Below, piece by piece: positions 1 through 6,319 of a stretch of DNA of 9,851 nt; position 1 is the first letter of the stretch; each line of letters starts with the position of its first letter. A program made the translations under genes and the position numbers. A model generated the notes under the pieces. The model was not told the DNA's origin. It did not search any database and saw only the letters and a list, made by a program, of their open reading frames with translations. This DNA comes from Rhizobiaceae bacterium. Its GTDB lineage: Bacteria; Pseudomonadota; Alphaproteobacteria; Rhizobiales; Rhizobiaceae. Location: positions 1 to 9,851 of the forward strand of contig JAEUMA010000676.1 of the NCBI GenBank assembly GCA_016793565.1, read 5' to 3'.

Positions 1-1198
1 TCACGGTCGGCTTGGTGGAGAACAGGCGGGCCGACAGGTCGGTCAGGCGATCCGTCGTCAGCGCGCCCAGCCGCTCCATCAGCTCCTCCTTCGGTATCGG
101 CCGGCCGAATAGCAGGAGCTGGCGCGCGATTTGGGACGCGCGGGCCGAGCAACTCTCGGCCGACATGATAAGGCCCGCTCGATATTGCGCGCGGGCCCGG
201 TTCAGTTCTTCGATGGTTATCGCTTCCCCGGCTTTCTGCAGTTCGTCCACCATCACCGGGATAAGACGGGAGAGATCGCTCTGGCCGGTGGCCGCGTGGA
301 TGCCGAAGATGCCGGTGTCCGAGAAGCCCCAGTGGAAGGCGTATACGGAGTAGCACAGGCCGCGCTTCTCGCGCACTTCCTGAAACAGGCGCGAGGACAT
401 GCCGCCGCCCAGGATCATCGACAGGATCTGCGAGGCGTAGAAGTCGCGCACATGGTAGGCGCGGCCCTCGAAGCCAAGGATGATCTGGGCGTCCATCAGA
501 TCCCGATCCTCGCGGAAGTCGCCGCCGACATAGTGGGCGTATTGCGGGATCTGGGCGTCGGCCTTCTCGCGGAACGCACCGAAACGCTTCTCCACTTCGC
601 GCACGAAGGCGTCGTGCTGAACGTCGCCCGCCGCCACGATGACCATGCGCTCGGCGGCGTATTGGCGCTCGATGAAGGCGTGGATTTGGTCGGAGGTGAA
701 GGACTTCACCGTCTCCGGCGTGCCCAGGATCGAGCGTCCGATCGTCTGGTGACGGAAGGCGGTCTCGGTGAAACGGTCAAAGACGATGTCGTCAGGCGTA
801 TCGTGGGCTGCCCCGATCTCCTGCAGGATGACATGCTGTTCCCGCTCCAGTTCCGCCGGATCGAATTTCGATTCCGTCAGGATGTCGGCCAGGATGTCGA
901 TGGCGAGCGGAACGTCGTCGCTGAGCACACGCGCGTAGAACGAGGTGGTTTCGACGCTGGTGGCGGCGTTGATCTCGCCGCCGACGTTCTCGATCTCCGC
1001 AGCGATCTGGAAGGCGGAGCGCCGCGCCGTGCCCTTGAAGGCCATATGTTCGAGAAGATGCGCCATGCCGTGCTCATGGTCGCGCTCGTTGCGGGAGCCG
1101 GACTTCACCCACACTCCCAAAGCCACGGATTCGATACTCGGAAGGTATTCGGTCGCGACCGTCAAGCCGTTCGAGAGACGGCTCACCTCTACACCCAT
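1..1198 (-). CDS. M16 family zinc metallopeptidase (mitochondrial processing peptidase-like), C-terminus cut by window edge
   Basis: The minus strand from the ATG at 1198 is open for 399 codons and runs off the left edge. Family members are about 430 residues, so roughly the last 30 are missing. The protein opens MGVEVSRLSNGLTVATE, the usual start of the alphaproteobacterial processing-peptidase group. The inverted zinc motif HLLEH lies at residues 47-51, and the likely third ligand is Glu127 in the segment LQEI. No signal peptide is seen, so it is probably cytoplasmic. The family cleaves peptides with an inverted zinc-binding thermolysin-like site; the physiological substrate of the bacterial homologues is not settled. 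The start codon lies 14 nt after the thrC stop, and a GGAG directly after that stop can serve as ribosome binding site, so the gene is very likely cotranscribed with thrC. The family call is firm; the substrate is unknown. Confidence 0.93.
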   Translation of the reverse strand, partial: MGVEVSRLSNGLTVATEYLPSIESVALGVWVKSGSRNERDHEHGMAHLLEHMAFKGTARRSAFQIAAEIENVGGEINAATSVETTSFYARVLSDDVPLAIDILADILTESKFDPAELEREQHVILQEIGAAHDTPDDIVFDRFTETAFRHQTIGRSILGTPETVKSFTSDQIHAFIERQYAAERMVIVAAGDVQHDAFVREVEKRFGAFREKADAQIPQYAHYVGGDFREDRDLMDAQIILGFEGRAYHVRDFYASQILSMILGGGMSSRLFQEVREKRGLCYSVYAFHWGFSDTGIFGIHAATGQSDLSRLIPVMVDELQKAGEAITIEELNRARAQYRAGLIMSAESCSARASQIARQLLLFGRPIPKEELMERLGALTTDRLTDLSARLFSTKPTV

Positions 1199-1212
1199 AT
1201 GGGTTCTACTCC

Positions 1213-2607
1213 CTAACGCGCCGCACGTGCATGACGGCCTATATGTTCCTCGACCGCACCGAGGTCCGGCGGAAGCATTGTGAACTTTTCTTGACGTTCC
1301 ATCAATCCCGACAGCCATTCGGGCAATTCCGGCCTCACGCCGGCGGCTGCGGCTACCGCGTCAGGAAATTTCGCGGGATGCGCGGTGGCGAGCATCACCA
1401 TCGGCGTCGCCCCGAGATGGTTGGCCGCGACCCTGACGCCGGTTGCGCTGTGCGGATCGAGCAGATACCCGTCGCGCTGCAGCGTGGCGCGGATCGTGTC
1501 GGCGGTCTCCTCCATGCCGGAACGCCCGGCGTCGAATTCCGAGCGGATCGCGCGCAGGGTGGGCACCGCGATGGTGAAGCCTGCCGACTGCTTCAGCGAG
1601 TGCATCGCCGCGCGCACGGAAGCGAAGTCGCGTCCCGAAGCCTCGAACAGCAGACGCTCGAAGTTGGAGGAGACCTGGATGTCCATGGAGGGCGAGGTCG
1701 TCGCCACTACGCCGCGCATGCGGTATTCGCCGTCGGCCAGGGCGCGCGCCAGGATATCGTTGTCGTTGGTGGCGATCACCAGCCGTTCGATCGGCAGGCC
1801 CATACGCTTGGCCGCGTATCCCGCGAAGATGTCGCCGAAATTGCCGGTAGGAACGGTGAAGGACACCGGGCGGTCTGGCGCTCCCAGGGAGAGCGCGGAG
1901 GAGAAGTAGTAGACGATCTGCGCCATGATGCGCGCCCAGTTGATCGAGTTGACGCCCGAGAGTGCGACACGATCGCGGAACGCGTGGTCGTTGAACATTT
2001 CCTTCACGAGGCTCTGGCAGTCGTCGAAATTGCCTTCCACCGCGAGCGCATGCACGTTGGCCGCCGTCGAGGTCGTCATTTGCATCTGCTGGACGCGCGA
2101 GACGCGCCCATGCGGGAACAGCACGAACATGTCGGTGCGCTCCCGCCCGGCGAAAGCCTCGACGGCGGCACCGCCCGTGTCGCCGGACGTTGCGCCGACG
2201 ATGGTCGCCCGCTGGCCGCGCTCGGCCAGCACATGGTCCATCAGCCGCGCCAGCAACTGCATGGCGACATCCTTGAAGGCCAGCGTCGGTCCGTGGAACA
2301 GTTCCAGCAGGAAGCTGTTGGAGCCGAGCTGGACCAGCGGGCAAACAGCATCGTGGCGGAATGTTGCGTAGGCTTCGCGCACCAGACGTTCGAACACGGC
2401 CGGCGCGATCTCGCCGTCGATAAAAGGCGTCAGCACGCGGATGGCCAGATCGGGGTAGGGCAGGCCACGCATGGCGCGCAGGTCTGCTGCACTGAAGAAA
2501 GGCCAGTCGCGCGGAACGTAGAGGCCGCCGTCGCGGGCCAGGCCCGCCAGGACGACATCCGAGAAACCCAACGCCGGCGCTTCGCCGCGCGTGCTCACAT
2601 ATTGCAT
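1213..2607 (-). CDS. thrC: threonine synthase
   Basis: Catalyses the PLP-dependent conversion of O-phospho-L-homoserine to L-threonine plus phosphate, the last step of threonine synthesis, in the cytoplasm. From the ATG at 2607 the protein has 464 residues, normal for the long bacterial class. The N-terminal segment MQYVSTRGEAPALGF is typical of the Thr_synth_N domain. The PLP lysine is Lys112 in HGPTLAFKDVA, and the phosphate-binding SGDTGG is at 141-146. An in-frame ATG at 2637 would add 10 residues (MPAGANTDSD), but the family usually starts at the MxYxSTRG motif, so 2607 is preferred. No strong ribosome binding site is visible for either start. It is the first gene of a minus-strand pair with the M16 peptidase and is divergent from the lipoprotein gene. 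Complete and unremarkable. Confidence 0.97.
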   Translation of the reverse strand: MQYVSTRGEAPALGFSDVVLAGLARDGGLYVPRDWPFFSAADLRAMRGLPYPDLAIRVLTPFIDGEIAPAVFERLVREAYATFRHDAVCPLVQLGSNSFLLELFHGPTLAFKDVAMQLLARLMDHVLAERGQRATIVGATSGDTGGAAVEAFAGRERTDMFVLFPHGRVSRVQQMQMTTSTAANVHALAVEGNFDDCQSLVKEMFNDHAFRDRVALSGVNSINWARIMAQIVYYFSSALSLGAPDRPVSFTVPTGNFGDIFAGYAAKRMGLPIERLVIATNDNDILARALADGEYRMRGVVATTSPSMDIQVSSNFERLLFEASGRDFASVRAAMHSLKQSAGFTIAVPTLRAIRSEFDAGRSGMEETADTIRATLQRDGYLLDPHSATGVRVAANHLGATPMVMLATAHPAKFPDAVAAAAGVRPELPEWLSGLMERQEKFTMLPPDLGAVEEHIGRHARAAR

Positions 2608-2731
2608 ATCGCTGTCCGTGTTGGCGCCCGCGGGCACAACCCGCTGTGGTCGGTTGTGGGATTTCGTTTTGCTTTCAGTCGCATTTTTGCCGCGGCATTG
2701 CTATAGAGCCTCGCCGCCGCGGGGGATAGCA
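2608..2731. promoter_or_regulatory. divergent intergenic region, thrC / lipoprotein gene
   Basis: This 124 nt gap separates two divergent starts and must hold promoters for both directions. The stretch around 2660-2706 is poorer in GC than its surroundings. CTATAG at 2701-2706 resembles an alphaproteobacterial -10 element for the plus-strand gene, but no well-spaced -35 (TTGAC-like) is visible. GGGGGA at 2721-2726 is a good ribosome binding site for the ATG at 2732. No clear operator was seen. The promoter call is inference from position and the single -10-like box. Confidence 0.3.
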
Positions 2732-3325
2732 ATGGATGGGGACATTCGGCCGATGATGCTTCGATCGACCAGAAACCGGCTTCTGCAAGCAGTCGCCGGC
2801 TGTCTCGCCTTGGCCGCCGCCGGCTGCCAGTCGGGCGACGGCGCGGGCGCGCTCACCACGAGCAGCGCGCCGACACCCGCGGAAGGCAAGATCCTGCAGA
2901 GCGAGCTGGTCGCCTATTGTCCTGCGGTGCTGCTGCGCGAGGGCACGGCCTATTTCAACAGCTATGCGCGTGGCGGTGAGGGGGATCCCTCCAAGGTTAT
3001 CCACCAGGGTGCCATCGCGGAGGTGACGCGCAGCTGCAGCCGCGTCGATGGCAGCCTGACGATCGACGTCGCGGCCGCCGGGCGCGTGGTGCCGGGTCCG
3101 CTCGCGAAGCCCGGCACGGTGACGATGCCCATCCGCGTGGTCGTGCTGCGCGGCTCGGAGATCCTCTACACCAAGCTGCACAAGTTTCCCGTCGACGTGG
3201 CCACCATCGATGCCGCGACGCAGTTCGTCTTCAACGACCCGAACGTCGTGATCCCGGTTCCGTCCGAACAGAACATCCAGGTATTCGTCGGCTTCGACGA
3301 AGGTCCGCCGCCCAAGGCTTCCTGA
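2732..3325 (+). CDS. putative lipoprotein of unknown function
   Basis: I do not recognise a named family. From the ATG at 2732 it has 197 residues. The N-terminus has an Arg-rich stretch (LRSTRNR), a hydrophobic core and a lipobox-like LAAAGC, with the candidate lipidated Cys32, followed by a Ser/Thr/Ala/Gly linker. The mature part looks beta-rich and has two further cysteines, Cys63 (AYCPAV) and Cys102 (RSCSRV), which could form a disulfide in the periplasm. GGGGGA at 2721-2726 favours the start at 2732. An ATG at 2753 (190 residues, MMLRSTRN...) gives a more classical signal peptide with a GGGGA 10 nt upstream and is a real alternative. The longer frame from 2591 would overlap thrC and is unlikely. 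It is monocistronic, divergent from thrC and convergent with the HAD gene. Membrane-anchored location is inferred; the function is unknown. Confidence 0.85.
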   Translation: MDGDIRPMMLRSTRNRLLQAVAGCLALAAAGCQSGDGAGALTTSSAPTPAEGKILQSELVAYCPAVLLREGTAYFNSYARGGEGDPSKVIHQGAIAEVTRSCSRVDGSLTIDVAAAGRVVPGPLAKPGTVTMPIRVVVLRGSEILYTKLHKFPVDVATIDAATQFVFNDPNVVIPVPSEQNIQVFVGFDEGPPPKAS

Positions 3326-3347
3326 TCGGACCTGCGTTCGGATCAGG
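3321..3347. terminator. hairpin spanning two convergent stop codons, possible bidirectional terminator
   Basis: Perfect 7-nt arms CCTGATC (3321-3327) and GATCAGG (3341-3347) face each other across 13 nt, and the pairing can extend inward by two bases after one mismatch. The left arm contains the TGA stop of the lipoprotein gene (3323-3325). The right arm contains the reverse-strand stop of the HAD gene (3343-3345). The position between convergent genes suits a shared terminator. There is no T-tract on either side, so it may be weak or Rho-assisted. Confidence 0.4.
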
Positions 3348-4029
3348 CGTCGATCCATTCCGACAGCGCCCTGACCACGATCGGGAAGTCGGCCCACCGC
3401 CGGATCACCGTCTCCGCGCCGGCGTCCGTCAGCGCTTCCGAATGCCCAGGATAGGTATGCGAGGCGCCGGTGAAGCCGATGACCCGCATACCTGCGGCCT
3501 TGGCGCCGGCGATGCCATGTACGGAATCCTCGACGACGAACGTGTTGGCCGGATCGGCCCCCATCTTCTCAGCGGCATAGATGAAGACGTCCGGAGCGGG
3601 CTTCGGATTGCGGCTCGGCGTTTCCAGCGACGAGAAGATGCGGCCGCTAAACAGCGGCAGCAGACCGGTGCGCTGGAGCATGAACTCCAGCCGGTCGCCG
3701 CGCGAGTTGGAACAGATGCAGTGCGGCACGGTCACTCCGGCCACGGCGCGGCCGGCGCCCTCGATCTCGCGCACCTCGCGGCGCAGCCGCCGGTCAACGA
3801 GTTCCTCCGATTGTTCGATCAGCGAGGCTTGGAGGGGTACGTTCGACACCTGCTCGATGCGCAGCATGATGTCCTTGAAGGTGAGTCCGGCGAACCGCTC
3901 GACGATGTCTTCCGGCTCGATCGCGTAACCGGCCTGGGTCAGCAGTTCGGCCTCGACCCTCGCTGCGATGATCTCGGAATCGACGAGCACGCCGTCGCAG
4001 TCGAAGATGATCAGTTCTGGCTGGGGCAT
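3343..4029 (-). CDS. HAD superfamily IA hydrolase, YieH/beta-phosphoglucomutase-like phosphatase
   Basis: A 228-residue cytoplasmic HAD phosphatase with all four motifs. Motif I is DCDGV with nucleophile Asp10 and acid/base Asp12. Motif II is Ser107 in CSNS. Motif III is Lys143 in NPKPAPD. Motif IV is VEDSVHG at 165-172 with Glu167 and Asp168. The helical cap inserted after motif I (about residues 18-85) is the C1 type. The pattern, including IEGAG ahead of motif II, recalls E. coli YieH (6-phosphogluconate phosphatase), but HAD substrates cannot be assigned from sequence. A role on a sugar phosphate is inference. The ATG at 4029 has a weak AGG six bases upstream and sets the nucleophile ten residues in, as usual for the family. 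The gene is convergent with the lipoprotein gene and divergent from ccrM. Confidence 0.92.
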   Translation of the reverse strand: MPQPELIIFDCDGVLVDSEIIAARVEAELLTQAGYAIEPEDIVERFAGLTFKDIMLRIEQVSNVPLQASLIEQSEELVDRRLRREVREIEGAGRAVAGVTVPHCICSNSRGDRLEFMLQRTGLLPLFSGRIFSSLETPSRNPKPAPDVFIYAAEKMGADPANTFVVEDSVHGIAGAKAAGMRVIGFTGASHTYPGHSEALTDAGAETVIRRWADFPIVVRALSEWIDA

Positions 4030-4209
4030 CGCGAACCTGGAGAAGATGTCTGGAATTGGGCGGGTCTGCCGCCGAGGCGGCTGCCTTACACCAGCGGTCC
4101 CCGTTCGGCAAATCGGGTCCAGCGAATTGGCCGTCCGCTTTCACCGAATGTTTACGCAAAACGGTAACCATAACGGCGTGTAAATCAGTCAGCGTGAGCC
4201 GAGTTGTCC
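4030..4209. promoter_or_regulatory. divergent intergenic region upstream of ccrM, candidate CtrA-like site
   Basis: This 180 nt gap holds the promoters of ccrM and the HAD gene. An imperfect dyad, GTTTAC (4150-4155) and GTAACC (4164-4169) separated by 8 nt, lies 41-60 nt before the ccrM ATG. Its right arm runs on as GTAACCAT, one base away from the TTAACCAT half-site linked to CtrA in several alphaproteobacteria. CtrA controls ccrM in Caulobacter. The spacing does not match TTAA-N7-TTAA exactly, so the CtrA reading is tentative. A second inverted repeat, GCCGCC and GGCGGC (4068-4073 and 4076-4081), is separated by 2 nt and could be chance in GC-rich DNA. No GANTC site lies in the gap; the nearest is GAATC at 4252-4256, inside ccrM. 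Confidence 0.4.
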
Positions 4210-5343
4210 ATGTCCGCATTGCGTCGCCTCGACCTCCAGTCGCCGGCTGCCGAATCTGCAGTTCCCGTCGACACCATCCTGCGCGGAGACTGCATTTCCA
4301 CCCTCGAGAAGCTCCCTGCCGGCTGCGTCGACGTCATCTTCGCCGACCCGCCCTACAATCTGCAGCTCGACGGCGATCTCCATCGCCCGGATCAGTCGAA
4401 GGTCGACGCGGTCGACGACGACTGGGACCAGTTCGAGAGCTTCGCCGCCTACGATGCGTTCACCCGCGCCTGGCTGCTCGCCGCCCGCCGGGTGCTGAAG
4501 CCGACCGGCACCATCTGGGTCATCGGTTCCTATCACAACATCTTCCGTGTCGGTTCGATCATGCAGGATCTCGGCTTCTGGGTTCTCAACGACGTCGTCT
4601 GGCGCAAGACCAACCCGATGCCCAATTTCCGCGGGCGCCGCTTCCAGAACGCACACGAGACGCTGATCTGGGCCACCCGCGATCCCAAGGCCAAGGGATA
4701 CACCTTCAACTACGAGTCGCTGAAGGCCTCCAACGACGACCTGCAGATGCGATCCGACTGGCTGTTTCCGATCTGCAGCGGCAATGAGCGGCTGAAGAAC
4801 GAGGACGGCGACAAGCTGCATCCGACGCAGAAGCCGGAAGCGCTGCTCGCCCGCGTCATGCAGGCGTCCACCCGGCCGGGCGACGTGGTGCTCGACCCCT
4901 TCTTCGGCACAGGCACCACCGGGGCGGTCGCCCGCCGGCTCGGCCGCCATTTCATCGGCATCGAGCGTGAGAGCGCCTATATCGAGGCCGCCACGCGGCG
5001 TATCGCGGCGATCGAGCCTCTGGCCGAAGCCGATCTGCGCATCATGACGGGCAAACGCGCCGAGCCTAGGGTGGCCTTCGTCAGCCTGCTCGATTCCGGC
5101 CTGATCAAGGCCGGCGCCACGTTGCACGACGCGCGCCGGCGGGTGGCCGCCCGCGTGTGCGCCGACGGTACGCTTGCAGCCGGCGACATCAGTGGATCGA
5201 TCCACCGCGTCGGCGCCGCGGTGCAGGGCCTCGACGCCTGCAATGGCTGGACGTTCTGGCACTATGAGCGCAATGGTGGGCTCACGCCGATCGACGAATT
5301 GCGGCGGATCGCAAGGCTGGGGATCGAGCGCGCAGGCGCGTAA
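4210..5343 (+). CDS. ccrM: cell-cycle DNA adenine methyltransferase CcrM (GANTC-specific)
   Basis: Methylates adenine in GANTC using S-adenosylmethionine. In alphaproteobacteria it remethylates the chromosome late in the cell cycle and so affects transcription. The protein has 377 residues from the ATG at 4210. An in-frame TTG at 4204 would add two residues. The catalytic motif DPPYNLQL starts at residue 46 and the SAM-binding DPFFGTGTTG is at 229-238, the motif IV-before-I order of beta-class enzymes. HPTQKP is at 204-209. The C-terminal region (about 290-375), with CNGWTFWH, matches the RAMA-type extension typical of CcrM and absent from ordinary restriction methylases. No restriction enzyme gene is adjacent, consistent with a solitary methyltransferase. 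The ribosome binding site is weak (GAG at 4201-4203). The gene ends 2 nt from the stop of the opposing SnoaL-like gene. Identity is secure; GANTC specificity is from family knowledge. Confidence 0.97.
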   Translation: MSALRRLDLQSPAAESAVPVDTILRGDCISTLEKLPAGCVDVIFADPPYNLQLDGDLHRPDQSKVDAVDDDWDQFESFAAYDAFTRAWLLAARRVLKPTGTIWVIGSYHNIFRVGSIMQDLGFWVLNDVVWRKTNPMPNFRGRRFQNAHETLIWATRDPKAKGYTFNYESLKASNDDLQMRSDWLFPICSGNERLKNEDGDKLHPTQKPEALLARVMQASTRPGDVVLDPFFGTGTTGAVARRLGRHFIGIERESAYIEAATRRIAAIEPLAEADLRIMTGKRAEPRVAFVSLLDSGLIKAGATLHDARRRVAARVCADGTLAAGDISGSIHRVGAAVQGLDACNGWTFWHYERNGGLTPIDELRRIARLGIERAGA

Positions 5344-5345
5344 TA

Positions 5346-5699
5346 TCAGAGGTCGCGAACGTAGACCCGCTCGATCCGGCCTTCTGCGTCGAGGCGCACG
5401 ATCTCTTCGCCGCTGCGGATGAGCGGCTGTCCCGTGCGAGCGCTTGTGGCGGCAAGCCGCCATACGGAGCGCGCTTCGACGGCCGAGATGTTCTCGATCA
5501 GATCGTCGACGGCGACCTGATCGGGATATTCGGCGAAATAGGCGCGGAAGGACGCGAGTATAGCCTCTTTCCCGCTCACCGTCCCGATGCCGTTGGATAC
5601 GTATACGGCGTCCTGCGCGAAGAAATCGTCCAGCGCCTGATAGTCCAGCCTGTTGATGGCGTCGTGGTAGCGGCGTACCGCCTCAGCCGGCTCGGCCAT
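5346..5699 (-). CDS. SnoaL/NTF2-like domain protein
   Basis: A 117-residue protein with the pattern of the NTF2-like/SnoaL fold. The helical start AVRRYHDAINRLDYQALDDF is followed by the characteristic FFAQDAVYVSNGIGTVSGKEAI, then beta strands ending EGRIERVYVRDL. The fold forms a cone-shaped pocket used by varied small enzymes and binding proteins, so no reaction can be named. The start at 5699 is chosen because the frame upstream to 5867 overlaps the HAD gene and is Arg/Ser/Pro-rich shadow sequence. The junction reads TGAGATG: the HAD stop, one base, then this start, implying translational coupling. It is the third gene of the mutY-HAD-SnoaL run. No signal peptide is visible. Family call is good; function unknown. 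Confidence 0.85.
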   Translation of the reverse strand: MAEPAEAVRRYHDAINRLDYQALDDFFAQDAVYVSNGIGTVSGKEAILASFRAYFAEYPDQVAVDDLIENISAVEARSVWRLAATSARTGQPLIRSGEEIVRLDAEGRIERVYVRDL

Positions 5700-5700
5700 C

Positions 5701-6312
5701 TCAGAACGCGATGCCCCTGGCGCGCAGGTCGCGTTCCAGCGTCTCGGCGTCGGTGAACAGCACGGCCTGCCAGCCCGCCTCGCGGGCGCCGTCGACATTC
5801 TTCTGGCTGTCGTCGATGAACAACGCTGCCGACGGGTCGATGCCGAACGTCGCCGCGTGGTGCTCACAGATGCGCCTGTCTGGCTTGATCAGGCCGACCT
5901 CGCCGGAGACGGTGACACCGCGGGTCCGATCTAGGAACGGAAACCGCTCCCGCGCCTCCATGAACGTGTCGGCCGCCCAGTTGGTCAGCATCGTCACATC
6001 ATGGCCGCCTTCGATCAGCCGTTCCAGCAGCGCCACGCTGTCGTCGTAGGCATGCGGCACCATCTCATGCCAGTAGCGGCGGAAGTTGCGGATATTCTCC
6101 TCGTGCGTGGGGTGCGAGGCGATCAGCAGCCCCTCCGCTTCCTCCCAGCCGCGACCACGGTCCTGCTCGATGTTCCAGGCCGAGGTGCAGACATTCTCGA
6201 AGAACCAGCGCCGCCGATCCGGGTCCGGGATCAGCCGGCTGAAGGGGAGATCGGGATCGTAGTGGATCAGCACCCGGCCGATGTCGAAGACGATGTGTCG
6301 GGTCTCGGTCAT
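5701..6312 (-). CDS. HAD superfamily IA hydrolase, YihX-like
   Basis: A 203-residue HAD protein. Motif I is FDIGRVL with nucleophile Asp10, and the usual second aspartate is glycine (Gly12). Motif II is Thr110 in LTNW. Motif III is Lys143 in LIKPDRRI. Motif IV is FIDDSQKN with Asp167 and Asp168. The D-x-G-x-V form of motif I is shared with E. coli YihX (glucose-1-phosphate phosphatase) and related proteins, so it marks a subgroup and is not damage. The absent general acid may affect rate or substrate choice. A helical C1 cap lies at about residues 20-90. The start at 6312 is 7 nt after the mutY stop, with AGAGGTGA at the mutY end serving as ribosome binding site. The gene is therefore almost certainly in the mutY operon. 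Substrate not assignable. Confidence 0.92.
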   Translation of the reverse strand: MTETRHIVFDIGRVLIHYDPDLPFSRLIPDPDRRRWFFENVCTSAWNIEQDRGRGWEEAEGLLIASHPTHEENIRNFRRYWHEMVPHAYDDSVALLERLIEGGHDVTMLTNWAADTFMEARERFPFLDRTRGVTVSGEVGLIKPDRRICEHHAATFGIDPSAALFIDDSQKNVDGAREAGWQAVLFTDAETLERDLRARGIAF

Positions 6313-6319
6313 GCTCAGG

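Noticed and set aside
131..1216. Long plus-strand ORF (361 codons) opposite the M16 peptidase
   Set aside because: It is antisense to a gene with a clear HLLEH motif and start. Its composition (rich in Gly, Arg, Asp, His) is typical of a shadow frame in GC-rich coding DNA.
1231..2706. Plus-strand ORF of 491 codons opposite thrC
   Set aside because: It is antisense to an intact threonine synthase and is Arg/Gly/His-rich with no recognisable domain. It is a GC-bias artefact.
4030..4219. Extension of an alternative HAD-frame ORF across the ccrM leader
   Set aside because: It is a different frame from the true HAD protein and would erase the divergent promoter region.
4210..5343. Restriction-modification or defence system around the methyltransferase
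   Set aside because: No restriction endonuclease, specificity subunit or mobile gene is adjacent. The RAMA-type C-terminus and conserved sequence identify the solitary cell-cycle enzyme CcrM.
4189..5463. Minus-strand ORF of 424 codons opposite ccrM
   Set aside because: It lies almost entirely antisense to ccrM, has no domain features and shows shadow-frame composition.
5700..5867. N-terminal extension of the SnoaL-like protein to 5867
   Set aside because: The extension overlaps the HAD gene in another frame and is Arg/Ser/Pro-rich. The ATG at 5699 directly follows the HAD stop.
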